Positions 1 through 8,732 of a DNA stretch of 39,366 bases are shown one piece after another. Positions within the stretch are counted from its first letter, which is position 1. The number at the start of each line of letters is the position of its first letter. The DNA comes from Pseudacidovorax intermedius (GTDB lineage Bacteria > Pseudomonadota > Gammaproteobacteria > Burkholderiales > Burkholderiaceae_C): NCBI RefSeq assembly GCF_001476815.1, contig NZ_LDSL01000027.1, forward strand, positions 1 to 39,366, written 5' to 3'. The position numbers were made by a program, and so were the translations under genes. The notes below the pieces were generated by a model that saw nothing but the letters and a program-made list of their open reading frames with translations, had not been told where the DNA came from and made no database searches.

Positions 1-90
1 CAGCAGCACCAGCATCACGTCGATGAACGGGACCATGTTGATCTCGTTGATCGTGCGGCGGCCTCGACCGCGGGAGGCGACGGCGGGCAT
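1..90 (-). CDS. tolR: TolR/ExbD family biopolymer transport protein, N-terminal fragment
   Basis: Only the first 30 codons lie in the window; the gene runs off the left edge. The product begins MPAVASRGRGRRTINEINMV and continues into PFIDVMLVLL, the start of the single membrane helix of TolR/ExbD proteins, with the conserved aspartate that couples to the proton gradient. An AGGAG-like site stands just before the ATG. It follows tolQ by 18 bases, the usual tolQ-tolR arrangement. TolQ-TolR form the inner membrane motor of the Tol-Pal cell envelope system. ExbD of a TonB system is the alternative; the ybgC-tolQ neighbours favour TolR. Confidence 0.85.
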   Translation of the reverse strand, partial: MPAVASRGRGRRTINEINMVPFIDVMLVLL

Positions 91-108
91 GGGGCTCTCC
101 TGGCGGGT

Positions 109-810
109 TCAGTGGCCGGCCGCGGTGGCGGCGGGCGCGGTGGACAGGTTGCGCTGCAGGATGTTGGAGAACTCCTCGGTGAAGGTCTCCAGCGCGATGG
201 CGACCTTGTCGATGTCGCGCGCGAATCGGTTGTAGCCCACCACCGCCGGAATGGCGGCGAACAGGCCGATGGCCGTGGCCACCAGCGCCTCGGCGATGCC
301 GGGGGCCACGGTGGACAGCGTCACCTGCGTCATGGCCGACAGGCCGGTGAACGCATGCATGATGCCCCACACCGTGCCGAACAGGCCCACGTAGGGGCTG
401 ACCGAGCCGACGGTGGCGAGGAAGGACAGGTTGGATTCGGCCGCGTCCATCTCGCGCTGGAAGCTGGCGCGCATGGCGCGGCGGGTGCCGTCCAGCAGCG
501 TGCTGGCGTCGCCGATGCGGCGCTCGCGCAGCTTCTGGTACTCGCGCATGCCGGAGGCGAAGATGCGCTCCATCGGGCCGGCCAGCTTGGCGTTCTGCGC
601 CGCGGCGGCATAGAGCTCGTTGAGGCTGGAGCCCGACCAGAACTCGCGCTCGAATTCGTCGTTGAGCGCCCGCATGCGCCGCAGCGCGAAGAACTTGCGG
701 ATGATCGCCGCCCAGCTGGCCACCGACACGCAGGCCAGCAGCGCCATCACGAACTGCACGACGAAGCTCGCCTGCAGGATGAGGGAAACGATGGACATAT
801 CCTGGTTCAT
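109..810 (-). CDS. tolQ: TolQ, inner membrane motor protein of Tol-Pal
   Basis: The 233-residue product matches TolQ/ExbB in length and layout: one N-terminal membrane helix (about residues 8-32), a long cytoplasmic stretch with many charged residues, then two helices joined by a short turn (about residues 125-200) containing GLFGTVWGIMHAF and APGIAEALVATAIGL, the motifs of the MotA/TolQ/ExbB family. With TolR it uses the proton gradient to drive outer membrane constriction at division. The start MNQDM was chosen because its ATG overlaps the ybgC stop by four bases (ATGA). A second in-frame ATG lies four codons further in. Confidence 0.93.
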   Translation of the reverse strand: MNQDMSIVSLILQASFVVQFVMALLACVSVASWAAIIRKFFALRRMRALNDEFEREFWSGSSLNELYAAAAQNAKLAGPMERIFASGMREYQKLRERRIGDASTLLDGTRRAMRASFQREMDAAESNLSFLATVGSVSPYVGLFGTVWGIMHAFTGLSAMTQVTLSTVAPGIAEALVATAIGLFAAIPAVVGYNRFARDIDKVAIALETFTEEFSNILQRNLSTAPAATAAGH

Positions 811-1253
811 GGTCTTGGGTCGGTTTCGGCGGTTGATGGAGCGCGGTGGCGCTCCAGGGTTCCCAGCAGCGCGGCGGGCATGCGGGTGGGGCGGAGCGTG
901 GCGGCCTCGACCCAGCCGATGCGGATGGTGCCTTCGGCCAGCTTGCGGGTGGGGTCGTCGGCCATCGCGACCTGCTGGACGAGCGTGATCGAGGCCTGGC
1001 CCATGTGCTTGAGCTCGGCCGACACGCGCAGCAGGTCGTCCAGCCGGGCCGGGCGGTGGTAGCGCACCTGCGTCTCGGTGACGACGAACATGCCGCCGGT
1101 GTCGTCGCGCAACTGCTGCTGCTGCACGCCCATGTGGCGCAGCCATTCGGTGCGGGCGCGCTCCATGAACTTCAGGTAGTTGGCGTAGAAGACGATGGCG
1201 CCGGCGTCGGTGTCTTCCCAGTAGACGCGGATGTCGTGGGTGAAGCGGTTCAT
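807..1253 (-). CDS. ybgC: YbgC, hot-dog acyl-CoA thioesterase of the tol-pal cluster
   Basis: The 148-residue product has the 4-hydroxybenzoyl-CoA thioesterase fold signature near the N-terminus: RVYWEDTDAGAIVFYANYL, with the catalytic aspartate in the DTDA motif, followed by KFMERARTEWLR. YbgC proteins hydrolyse acyl-CoA thioesters and are regularly encoded next to tolQ, as here. The start overlaps the stop of the upstream aminotransferase by four bases and the stop overlaps the tolQ start by four bases, so translation is probably coupled through all three genes. Confidence 0.92.
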   Translation of the reverse strand: MNRFTHDIRVYWEDTDAGAIVFYANYLKFMERARTEWLRHMGVQQQQLRDDTGGMFVVTETQVRYHRPARLDDLLRVSAELKHMGQASITLVQQVAMADDPTRKLAEGTIRIGWVEAATLRPTRMPAALLGTLERHRAPSTAETDPRP

Positions 1254-2491
1254 CGGGCGAGTGCGCGCAGGCGGGCGACCGCCTCTTCCAGCTGCGGCAG
1301 GGCGTTGGCGGTGGAAAAGCGGATGAAGCGGCCCGTCTGGTCCGTGCCGAAGTCGCGGCCCGGCGCCACGGTGACGTGGGCGCGCTTCATCAGTTCGAAG
1401 GTCAGGTCCCAGCTGGCCCGCGGGCCGCTGATGCCCAGTTGGCGCGCGAATTCGCCGCAGTCGGCCCAGGCATAGAAGGCGCCATCGGGCACCACCGGCA
1501 CCGGCAGGCCCAGCGATTCGAGCTGGGGGATGAACCAGTCGCGCCGTGCCTTGAATTCGGCGCGGCGGCGTTCGTACTCGGCGATGCTTTCCGGCTCGAA
1601 GCAGGCCAGCGCCGCCTGCTGGGCGATGGCGCTGGCGCAGATGAAGAGGTTCTGCGCCAGGCGCTCGACCGCCGGCACCAGCGCCTCGGGCACCACCAGC
1701 CAGCCCAGCCGCCAGCCGGTCATGCTGAAGTACTTGCTGAAGCTGTTGATGCTGATGACGCTGTCGTCGATGGCCAGCGCGCTGTGGCCGAAGCGGGCGT
1801 CGGCCTCGGCGGCATCGCCCAAAGCGGCGCCGTAGCTCAGGCCCAGGTAGATCTCGTCGACCAGCGTGATGCCCCCGTGCGACTTCACGACCTCGTGGAT
1901 GCGGCGCAGCTCGTCCAGCGGGATCGAGGTGCCGGTCGGGTTGGAGGGCGAGGCCAGCAGCACGCCGCGCGTGCGCTCGTTCCAGGCACCGCGCACCTGC
2001 TCGGCCGTGAGCTGGAAGCGGCCTTCGGCCGTGGTCGGCAGCAGCACGGCGCGGCCTTCGGCGGCGCTCACGAAATGCCGGTTGCAGGGATAGCTCGGGT
2101 CCGGCATCAGGATCTCGTCGCCGGCCTCGATCAGCGCCAGGCAGGCCAGCTGCAGCGCCGCCGAGGCGCCGGCCGTGACCACGATGCGGCGCGCCGGCAC
2201 GTCCAGGCCGAAGCGCTGGGCATACCAGCCGCTGATGCGCTCGCGCAGTGCGTCCAGGCCCACGGCCGGCGTGTACTGCGTGCGGCCGGCCGAGACGGCG
2301 CGGGCGGCGGCTTCCTGCACCAGCGGGGGCGCGGTGAAGTCGGGTTCGCCGATGTTCAGGTAGAGCATCGGCTGGCTGCCGGCCGCGGCCTCGCGGGCCA
2401 GCGCGCTGGCGGCCTTGGCGACCTCCATGACGAAGAAGGGCTCGATGCGCTCGGCCCGGCGGGCGATGCGCAGGGGCGGGGACACGCTCAT
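1250..2491 (-). CDS. Class I/II pyridoxal-phosphate aminotransferase
   Basis: The 413-residue protein is an aspartate-aminotransferase-fold enzyme. Visible motifs are [15 protein letters not shown] near residue 75, the SPSNPTGT loop that orders the cofactor site, [10 protein letters not shown], and [15 protein letters not shown], whose lysine would bind pyridoxal phosphate. A C-terminal FIRFSTA segment supplies the substrate carboxylate arginine. The amino acid substrate cannot be read from the sequence. It sits between nusB and ybgC with four-base overlaps on both sides. The start [12 protein letters not shown] was chosen for its ATGA overlap with nusB. Confidence 0.9.
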   Translation of the reverse strand: MSVSPPLRIARRAERIEPFFVMEVAKAASALAREAAAGSQPMLYLNIGEPDFTAPPLVQEAAARAVSAGRTQYTPAVGLDALRERISGWYAQRFGLDVPARRIVVTAGASAALQLACLALIEAGDEILMPDPSYPCNRHFVSAAEGRAVLLPTTAEGRFQLTAEQVRGAWNERTRGVLLASPSNPTGTSIPLDELRRIHEVVKSHGGITLVDEIYLGLSYGAALGDAAEADARFGHSALAIDDSVISINSFSKYFSMTGWRLGWLVVPEALVPAVERLAQNLFICASAIAQQAALACFEPESIAEYERRRAEFKARRDWFIPQLESLGLPVPVVPDGAFYAWADCGEFARQLGISGPRASWDLTFELMKRAHVTVAPGRDFGTDQTGRFIRFSTANALPQLEEAVARLRALAR

Positions 2492-3066
2492 CGGGCTTTG
2501 CCCGCCGCGCGGTCGGCCTCGACCTCGGCGGCGCGCAGCTGCGGCGCCAGGCCGCCCAGCACGCCATTGACGTACTTGTGGCCGTCGGTGCCGCCGAATT
2601 CCTTGGCCAGCTCGATGCATTCGTTGATGACCACGCGCCACGGCACGTCCAGGCAGTGGCGGAATTCGTAGGCGCCGATCCACATCACCGCATGCTCGAT
2701 GGGCGAGATCTCTCCCAGCTTGCGGTCGAGCAGGGGCACGATCAGCGCGTCCAGTTCGGCAGCCTCGTTCACGCAGCCGTGCAGCAGTGCGTCGTAGTGC
2801 ACCGAGTCGGCCTTGTGGAAGCCCGACAGGTCGCGCGTGAAGGCGTCGATGGCGGCGGCATCGTTGCGGCCGACGAGGTGCTGGTAGAGCGCCTGCACGG
2901 CGAATTCGCGCGCGCGGGTGCGGGCCGACTTGGCCGCGGCCTTGCGCACGCCGTTGGACTTGGTGCCCGGCTTGCCGCCGCTCGCCGGCGTGACGGGGCG
3001 GACCTCGCCTTCGGGCAGTTCTGTGCCGGTCATCGGCACGTCGTCGGAGGGGAGGGTGCCGCTCAT
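2488..3066 (-). CDS. nusB: NusB, transcription antitermination factor
   Basis: The 192-residue product carries the NusB all-helical domain from about residue 48: [14 protein letters not shown], then [33 protein letters not shown] and [12 protein letters not shown]. NusB with NusE (S10) binds boxA RNA and supports rRNA antitermination. The first 45 residues are an acidic then basic, proline/glycine-rich extension not present in short NusB proteins such as the E. coli one, but long N-terminal tails are common in betaproteobacteria. It lies directly after ribH with a four-base overlap, the widely conserved ribH-nusB pair. Confidence 0.95.
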   Translation of the reverse strand: MSGTLPSDDVPMTGTELPEGEVRPVTPASGGKPGTKSNGVRKAAAKSARTRAREFAVQALYQHLVGRNDAAAIDAFTRDLSGFHKADSVHYDALLHGCVNEAAELDALIVPLLDRKLGEISPIEHAVMWIGAYEFRHCLDVPWRVVINECIELAKEFGGTDGHKYVNGVLGGLAPQLRAAEVEADRAAGKAR

Positions 3067-3536
3067 GCCGGGGCCCCGATGCGCTGGACCAGGCGGGCCA
3101 TCTCCACCGCCACGGTTGCCGCGTCGCGGCCCTTGTCGGTCTGGCGGGCGACGGCCTGCGGCAGGTCTTCGGTGGTGAGGATGGCGTTGGCGATGGGCAG
3201 GCGGTGGTCCAGGCCCACGCGCGTGACGCCGGCACCGGATTCGTTGGCCACCAGCTCGAAGTGGTAGGTCTCGCCGCGGATGATGCAGCCCAGCGCCACC
3301 AGCGCATCGAAGCCGCCGCGCTGCGCCAGGGCCTGCAGGGCCAGCGGCACTTCCAGCGCGCCGGGCACGAGCACGTGCTCGATGTCCGCCGGCTGCACGT
3401 TCAGCCGGGCCAGCTCGGCCAGGCAGGCGTCGGCCAGCGCGTTGGTGATGTCTTCGTTGAAGCGGGCCTGGACGATGCCGATGCGAAGACCGCGTCCGTC
3501 GAGCGGGCCGGCCGCTCCCTTGTTGGCGTTGAGCAT
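3063..3536 (-). CDS. ribH: 6,7-dimethyl-8-ribityllumazine synthase
   Basis: The 157-residue protein is full length for lumazine synthase. It shows [14 protein letters not shown], the phosphate/substrate segment [31 protein letters not shown] with the catalytic histidine region, and [17 protein letters not shown]. It condenses 5-amino-6-ribitylamino-uracil with 3,4-dihydroxy-2-butanone 4-phosphate, the penultimate step of riboflavin synthesis, and normally forms an icosahedral shell or pentamer. An AGAAAAAAGAATCC stretch precedes the ATG rather than a strong Shine-Dalgarno. The gap to ribBX upstream is 46 bases. Confidence 0.96.
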   Translation of the reverse strand: MLNANKGAAGPLDGRGLRIGIVQARFNEDITNALADACLAELARLNVQPADIEHVLVPGALEVPLALQALAQRGGFDALVALGCIIRGETYHFELVANESGAGVTRVGLDHRLPIANAILTTEDLPQAVARQTDKGRDAATVAVEMARLVQRIGAPA

Positions 3537-3582
3537 GAGGATTCTTTTTTCTGGGGATGGGGTGGCCGGTGCCGCCCCGGGG

Positions 3583-4728
3583 TCACTTGGTCACGTAGCC
3601 GGCGATCTCGACGCCGTAGCCCGCCACCAGGCTGGGCATGCGGCGGGGCTTGCCCATCAGCAGCATCTTCTGGATGCCGCATTCGCGCAGGATCTGCACG
3701 CCCACGCCGTAGCTGCGCAGGTCCATGCGGCCGCGCTCGGGGGCCTGGGCGGGCCGGGCGGTGCCCTCGAACTGGGCCAGCAGATCGGATGCGCTCTCGC
3801 CGCAGTTCAGCAGCACGGCGACGCCCTTGCCGGTGGCGGCGATGTGGGCCAGCGCCGCATCCAGGCTCCACGTGTGCATGGGGCGGTGGAGCTCGATCAG
3901 GTCGAGCACCGACAGCGGTTCGTGCACGCGCACCGGCACCGCCTCGTCGGCCAGCCATTCGCCGCGCACCAGCGCGAGGTGGAAGCCGCCGCTGGGCTGG
4001 TCGCGGAAGGCGTGCAGCTGGAAGGCGCCGTGCGCCGTCTGCACCTCGCGGCTGCCGACGCGCTGCACCAGCGACTCGTGGCGGCTGCGGTACTCGATCA
4101 GCGCGGCGATGGTGCCGATCTTCAGGCCATGCTCGGCGGCGAAGCGCTGCAGGTCGGGCAGCCGGGCCATGGTGCCGTCGTCGTTCATCACCTCGCAGAT
4201 GACGGAGGCAGGCGAGCAGCCGGCCATGCGGGCGAGGTCGGAGCCGGCCTCGGTGTGGCCGGCGCGCATCAGCACGCCGCCATCGACGGCCTGCAGCGGG
4301 AAGATGTGCCCGGGCTGCACCAGGTCGCTGGCCTGGGCGTCGGGCGCCACGGCGGCCTGCACCGTGCGGGCGCGGTCGGCGGCGGAGATGCCGGTGGTCA
4401 CGCCCTCGGCCGCCTCGATCGAGACGGTGAAGGCCGTCGAATGCTTGGCGCCGTTGCGCGCCACCATGGGCGGCAGGTTCAGGCGCTCGCACATCTCGCG
4501 CGACAGCGTCAGGCAGATCAGGCCGCGCGCATGGCGGGCCATGAAGTTGATGCTCTCGGGCGTGATGTGGTCGGCGGCGATGACGATGTCGCCCTCGTTC
4601 TCGCGGTCTTCCTCGTCCACCAGGATGACCATGCGGCCGGCGCGGATCTCCTCGACGATTTCCTCGACCGGGGAGATGGGGGCGGGCGTGAGGGCCGCCG
4701 TGGGCAGCGGGCTGATGGATGCGCTCAT
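3583..4728 (-). CDS. ribBX: 3,4-dihydroxy-2-butanone 4-phosphate synthase with degenerate GTP cyclohydrolase II-like domain (RibBX type)
   Basis: The N-terminal half (to about residue 215) is a full RibB domain: [18 protein letters not shown] binds metal and substrate, followed by [14 protein letters not shown] and [14 protein letters not shown]. The C-terminal half (about residues 220-381) has the GTP cyclohydrolase II fold in outline (VRVHEP, then [15 protein letters not shown] near the end), but the three zinc-binding cysteines of the CX2GDX8CXC motif are absent; the equivalent stretch reads [18 protein letters not shown]. It should therefore make the four-carbon riboflavin precursor but probably cannot open GTP. 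RibBX proteins of this kind are known in Proteobacteria. The gene overlaps ribE by four bases. Confidence 0.92.
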   Translation of the reverse strand: MSASISPLPTAALTPAPISPVEEIVEEIRAGRMVILVDEEDRENEGDIVIAADHITPESINFMARHARGLICLTLSREMCERLNLPPMVARNGAKHSTAFTVSIEAAEGVTTGISAADRARTVQAAVAPDAQASDLVQPGHIFPLQAVDGGVLMRAGHTEAGSDLARMAGCSPASVICEVMNDDGTMARLPDLQRFAAEHGLKIGTIAALIEYRSRHESLVQRVGSREVQTAHGAFQLHAFRDQPSGGFHLALVRGEWLADEAVPVRVHEPLSVLDLIELHRPMHTWSLDAALAHIAATGKGVAVLLNCGESASDLLAQFEGTARPAQAPERGRMDLRSYGVGVQILRECGIQKMLLMGKPRRMPSLVAGYGVEIAGYVTK

Positions 4729-5381
4729 GGTGCGAAGGAAGAGGTGTTGGCGATGCCCACGCCGCCGGCCTGCAGCATGCGCTCCACGTAACGGGCCACG
4801 GTGTCGATTTCCAGGTTGACCCGGCTGCCCGCCTGGAGCGTGCCCAGGGTGGTGTGTTCGACGGTGTGGGGAATCAGGTTGATCGAGATCTCGCAGCCCT
4901 CGGCGCGGTCGGCCACGGTGTTGACCGTGAGGCTCACGCCGTTGACCGTGACCGAGCCCTTGTAGGCCATGAAGCGGCCGAGGGCCGCGGGCGCGAGGAT
5001 GGCGAGGCGCCAGCTCTCGCCGTGCGACTCGAAGCTGGCCACGCGGCCGATGCCGTCCACGTGGCCCGAGACGATGTGGCCGCCCAGGCGGTCCTGCGGG
5101 CGCAGGGCCTTCTCGAGGTTGACCGGCGTGCCGGCGTCGGCGAGGCCGGCCGTCTTGTCGAGCGACTCGGCGGAGATGTCGATGGTGAAGCGGGAGGCGG
5201 CGGTGTCGAGCGAGGTGACCGTCATGCAGGCGCCGTTGAGGGCGATGCTGTCGCCGAGGCCGACATCGTCCAGGTAGCCGGCGGGCGCCTCGATGTCCAG
5301 CCGCTTGCCGTGGGAGGAGGAAGTGCCGAGGTCATGGACGGCGGCGATGCGCCCCATGCCGGTGATGATGCCGGTGAACAT
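4725..5381 (-). CDS. ribE: Riboflavin synthase, alpha chain
   Basis: The 218-residue product begins with the MFTGII signature of riboflavin synthase and consists of two lumazine-binding barrels. The first carries [13 protein letters not shown] and [10 protein letters not shown]; the second carries [12 protein letters not shown] and [11 protein letters not shown]. It dismutates two lumazine molecules into riboflavin plus the pyrimidine precursor. It lies 45 bases after ribD and overlaps ribBX by four bases, so the pathway genes are co-transcribed. No FMN riboswitch fits in the short gap before it. Confidence 0.96.
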   Translation of the reverse strand: MFTGIITGMGRIAAVHDLGTSSSHGKRLDIEAPAGYLDDVGLGDSIALNGACMTVTSLDTAASRFTIDISAESLDKTAGLADAGTPVNLEKALRPQDRLGGHIVSGHVDGIGRVASFESHGESWRLAILAPAALGRFMAYKGSVTVNGVSLTVNTVADRAEGCEISINLIPHTVEHTTLGTLQAGSRVNLEIDTVARYVERMLQAGGVGIANTSSFAP

Positions 5382-5426
5382 AGCCCGCCATTTTCGCAGA
5401 CTGGCGGCCCGGCGGGCCGCGGCGGG

Positions 5427-6584
5427 TCAAAAGAGGTCGCGGCCGCGCGGGCGGGCGAGGATGCGCAGGTCCTCGCCGATGGTCTCGACGCTGTGGAAGG
5501 CGAAGGCCGGTGCGTCCGCCAGCGCGGCCAGCGGGCTGGGTTGCGTGGGGCGGTGGAACATGGCCAGGCCCTCGCCGATGAGCTTGGGCGCCAAATACAC
5601 CAGCAGTTCGTCGACCAAGCCCTCGCGCAGCAGCGAGCCGGCGAGCTTGTGGCCGGCCTCGACGTGCAGTTCGTTGATCTCGCGCCGCGCCAGGTCGGCC
5701 ATCACGGCCGCGAGGTCGACCTTGCCGCGGGCGTCGGGCCGGCGCGTGATGTGCGCGCCGCGGGCCTTCAGGGCGTCCGCGGCGGCGGCCTCGACGGCGG
5801 CGTAGAACCAGACCGGGCGCTCGGCGTCGAAGAGCCGCGCCGTGGGCGGCGTCTGCAGGCGGCTGTCCACCACCACCAGCACGGGCTGCCGTGCGACCGG
5901 CGTGCCGCGCACGTCCAGCCGCGGGTCGTCGTCCAGCACCGTGCCCGCGCCGGTGAGCAGCGCGGCGGCGCGGGCCCGCCAGGCATGGCCGTCCGCGCGG
6001 GCGGCCTCGCCGGTGATCCACTGGCTCTGGCCGTCGGGCAGGGCGGTGCGGCCGTCCAGCGAGGCGGCGATCTTCAGGCGCACCCAGGGCAGGCCGCGCA
6101 CCATGCGGCTGAGGAAGCCGATGTTGAGCTCCCGCGCGCCGCGCGCCGGCGTGCTGTCGGGAGGGAGCAGGCGGGTGTCGATGCCGGCCGCGCGCAGGCG
6201 GGCCAGGCCGCGGCCGGCCACCTGCGGATTGGGGTCCTGCAGCGCCGCGACCACCCGGCCGATGCGCGCGGCAATCAGCGCATCGCAGCAGGGCGGCGTG
6301 CGGCCGTGGTGGCTGCAGGGCTCCAGCGTGACATAGGCGGTGGCGCCGGCGACCGAGGTGCCGCGCGCCTGCGCGTCGCGCAGCGCCATCACCTCGGCGT
6401 GCGGACCGCCGGCCTGCTGGGTGTGGCCCCGGCCGAGCACCGAACCATCGGCGCCCACGATCACGCAGCCCACGCGCGGATTGGGGTCGGACAGGCCGAC
6501 CGCGCCGCGCGCCAGGTCGAGCGCCCGTGCCATCCAGTCGAGGTCGTGGGCAGGATCGGGCGGCAGGACGGGGGCGGCGCTCAT
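5427..6584 (-). CDS. ribD: Bifunctional riboflavin deaminase/reductase
   Basis: The 385-residue protein has an N-terminal CMP/dCMP-deaminase domain with zinc site HAEVMAL (about residue 58) and PCSHHGRTPPCCDALI, joined to a C-terminal dihydrofolate-reductase-like domain (from about residue 165, VRLKIAASLDGRTALPDG) that reduces the ribosyl side chain. Together these perform the second and third steps of riboflavin synthesis. Its ATG overlaps the stop of the upstream pilin gene by four bases, tying riboflavin genes to the minor pilin cluster. Confidence 0.95.
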   Translation of the reverse strand: MSAAPVLPPDPAHDLDWMARALDLARGAVGLSDPNPRVGCVIVGADGSVLGRGHTQQAGGPHAEVMALRDAQARGTSVAGATAYVTLEPCSHHGRTPPCCDALIAARIGRVVAALQDPNPQVAGRGLARLRAAGIDTRLLPPDSTPARGARELNIGFLSRMVRGLPWVRLKIAASLDGRTALPDGQSQWITGEAARADGHAWRARAAALLTGAGTVLDDDPRLDVRGTPVARQPVLVVVDSRLQTPPTARLFDAERPVWFYAAVEAAAADALKARGAHITRRPDARGKVDLAAVMADLARREINELHVEAGHKLAGSLLREGLVDELLVYLAPKLIGEGLAMFHRPTQPSPLAALADAPAFAFHSVETIGEDLRILARPRGRDLF

Positions 6585-7027
6585 GAGGCTTTGAAGCAGT
6601 CGTTCAGGGTGGTGTCCGGGGCATTGTTGCTGATCGTGCGGCGGCCGGTCTGGTCCACGGCCAGGTCGCCGCAGCGGTCGCTCTTCATCGTGCCGGTGCG
6701 CACGGCGCGAAGGCTGAAGCGCTGCGGCGGGCTGCCCGCCGTGGACAGTTCCAGCCTGTAGACGGCGGTGCCCTGGCCCGGCACCTGGGCCAGGGAGGGC
6801 GGCAATTGCGCGCCGGCAAAGCTCAGGTGCGCGGCATGGTGGCGGTGGAGGAGGTGCTCGGCCTCCATGAGGGCGATCTGCGCCTGGACGCGACGGGAAC
6901 GGCGGGCGTGTTCGTCATAGCCGCCCACGGCCAGCGCGACAAGGATCACGCCGATGAGCAGGACGACCAGCAGTTCCGGCAGGGAGAAGCCGCGGCGCTG
7001 ATGGCTGGGGTACGGGGTAGGGGTCAT
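6581..7027 (-). CDS. pilE: Type IV pilin-like protein (PilE-like minor pilin)
   Basis: The 148-residue protein has a 13-residue basic leader ending in glycine followed by FSLPELLVVLLIGVILVALA, the prepilin peptidase site (G^F, glutamate at +5) and hydrophobic helix of type IV pilins. The globular part has two cysteines near the C-terminus (DRCGDLAVDQTGRR and DTTLNDCF), the usual disulphide pair. In the pseudomonad-type fimU-pilV-W-X-Y1-E order this place is held by pilE, a minor pilin that helps prime pilus assembly. It overlaps pilX by one base (TGATG). Confidence 0.85.
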   Translation of the reverse strand: MTPTPYPSHQRRGFSLPELLVVLLIGVILVALAVGGYDEHARRSRRVQAQIALMEAEHLLHRHHAAHLSFAGAQLPPSLAQVPGQGTAVYRLELSTAGSPPQRFSLRAVRTGTMKSDRCGDLAVDQTGRRTISNNAPDTTLNDCFKAS

Positions 7028-7662
7028 CAAGCCTCCGGCGGCTGGAGCAGTGTCCGCCAGCGCCGGCTCCACGGGGCAGGCGTGCAAGGCGGCGCGGGGG
7101 ACGTCGCCGGGTCGCCGCTGGCGGCGTCGGGCGATCCGCAGGGGCTGTCCGGCCGCCACAGCTGCGACTGCTGCCAGGCTTCGGCGCCCTCGGCCAGCCG
7201 GCCGGTGTCGGCCACGACCACCGCGTCTGCCGACAGGCCGCGCGCGGTGATCAGCAGCCGCGTGCCTGCAACCGGATCGGTCAGGCGGTGGATGAGGCAA
7301 AGGCCTTGGCCGGCGTCCGGCGTGGACGCCGTACCGCCGGCCTTCACCAGCCCAGGCGCGCCGGGCCGCCAGGCAGCGAGCCGGCCCCACTGCCGCTCGG
7401 CTTCTGCCGCGGTGGCGGCGGTCACGCGCGCATCCGGCGTCGTCGCGCCGACGGACGCCATGGCGACCGCGTCGCACTGCCGCAGCGCGGCCCGGGCCAT
7501 TTCCTGGGCCTGGGTGCTGCGCTGCTGGGCCTGCACGAGGCGCGCCGCACCGGTGGTGCTGCGCAGGACGGTGGCGCCTGCCACCATCAGGGCCGGCAGC
7601 ATCACCAGGATGACCACGAGCGCCTGGCCGCGCTGGTGGCGTCGGTCGGCGGCGCTGCTCAT
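7027..7662 (-). CDS. pilX: PilX-like minor pilin
   Basis: The 211-residue protein opens with MSSAADRRHQRG followed by QALVVILVMLPALMVAGA, a prepilin-like cleavage site and helix. Valine replaces glutamate at +5, as is common in PilX proteins. The remainder is a globular domain with PilX-like repeats of small residues and no strong motif. Its position between pilW and pilE, with a four-base overlap on pilW and a one-base overlap on pilE, supports the assignment. The start was chosen for the ATGA junction with pilW; a much longer upstream reading frame runs inside pilW and is not credible. Confidence 0.82.
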   Translation of the reverse strand: MSSAADRRHQRGQALVVILVMLPALMVAGATVLRSTTGAARLVQAQQRSTQAQEMARAALRQCDAVAMASVGATTPDARVTAATAAEAERQWGRLAAWRPGAPGLVKAGGTASTPDAGQGLCLIHRLTDPVAGTRLLITARGLSADAVVVADTGRLAEGAEAWQQSQLWRPDSPCGSPDAASGDPATSPAPPCTPAPWSRRWRTLLQPPEA

Positions 7663-8732
7663 GCGCCGTCCTGCGCACGAGCGGGCCGCAGGTTGTGCAG
7701 GAAGACGGTGGTGCGCAAGGCCTGCCGCAACCGGCCGTCGGTGGACAGCCGCTGGCGGTCGTCGCAATCCGGATAGGGCAAGGCGGTCGTGTTGCGGGTC
7801 TCGACGGGGGTGGCGCTGCGCAGCACCACGCACAGCTGGATGCCGACGACCCGGCGCCAGCCGGCCGCGTCCGTCCCCAGGGCCGGGTGGTCCGCGGCCA
7901 GGTAGGCCGTGACCTGGTCCGGTGCCGGGTCGGCTGGGGTGGGCGCGCGGGTGACGGCATAGCGCAGCCGCAGGTCCTCCACCTGCGCCGCCAGCGCCTG
8001 CTTGCTGCCCATGGTGCCGTTCGCCCGCATGCCGCGGCAGTAGAGCGTCGGCGTGCCGTCCTCGTCCGGCTCCACGAAGTAGCGGTGATCGGCCAGGGGG
8101 TAGCTGCGGCCTGGCTGCGCGCTCGACGCGGCCCAGGGGCCGATGGCTTCCAGCACGCAGTTGGACGGCTGGCCGCCGTCGACCTGCACCGTCGCGCGCG
8201 CGTCGGCCTGGTGCCGGATGGCCAGGGACTGCGGCCGGGTGGCGCTCCCGCTGCCGGCGGCGCGGCAGGCCAGGCTGTCGAAGGCCGCGGCGTCGTCGAC
8301 GAAGCCGCCCGCACAGCCGCGCACCGCCAGGCCGTCGAAGTGCGGCCGGCCTTGCGCGTCCAGGTCGGAATAGCCGGCCAGGCGCAGCTGCTGCGCCAGC
8401 AGCGCGACGAGCAGCGTGCCGTCGGTCTGCAGCTGGACCTGGGCGGCCACCCGGCGGGACTGCTGGCCGCTGTGCAGGTGCAGCACCACGCCCATCAGCA
8501 CCACGGCGAGGCCGATGGCCACCGCGACCATCAGTTCGACCAGCGTGTAGCCCCGTGCGTGCGCGAAACGCCGATGGCGCTTCGCTGGGCTGCGCCCGGC
8601 CGCGCCGACGACGCCGACCGCGCCGCCAGTGACGCAGGCCGGCGTCGGCGCGTCAAGGTGCTCCGTGCTGGAGGGGCGTTTCGCTTCCTCTGCCGACCGG
8701 GCGGCTTTCGATGCAGACAGGAGCAGGCTCAT
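7659..8732 (-). CDS. pilW: PilW-like minor pilin with unusually long leader
   Basis: The pilin helix GYTLVELMVAVAIGLAVVLMGVVLHL, with prepilin site G^Y and glutamate at +5, and the long globular domain match PilW. From the ATG that overlaps the pilV stop (ATGA) the product is 357 residues and the leader before the cleavage glycine is 61 residues, instead of the 5-25 usual for prepilins. I see no ATG, GTG or TTG in frame nearer to the cleavage site. Residues 12-50 of the leader are alanine/proline/glycine rich and resemble nothing in the pilin family. An internal insertion into the leader is the likely cause. Confidence 0.85.
   Translation of the reverse strand: MSLLLSASKAARSAEEAKRPSSTEHLDAPTPACVTGGAVGVVGAAGRSPAKRHRRFAHARGYTLVELMVAVAIGLAVVLMGVVLHLHSGQQSRRVAAQVQLQTDGTLLVALLAQQLRLAGYSDLDAQGRPHFDGLAVRGCAGGFVDDAAAFDSLACRAAGSGSATRPQSLAIRHQADARATVQVDGGQPSNCVLEAIGPWAASSAQPGRSYPLADHRYFVEPDEDGTPTLYCRGMRANGTMGSKQALAAQVEDLRLRYAVTRAPTPADPAPDQVTAYLAADHPALGTDAAGWRRVVGIQLCVVLRSATPVETRNTTALPYPDCDDRQRLSTDGRLRQALRTTVFLHNLRPARAQDGA

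Noticed and set aside
5382-5426. FMN riboswitch before ribE
   Set aside because: The gap is 45 bases and lacks the conserved RFN sequence blocks.
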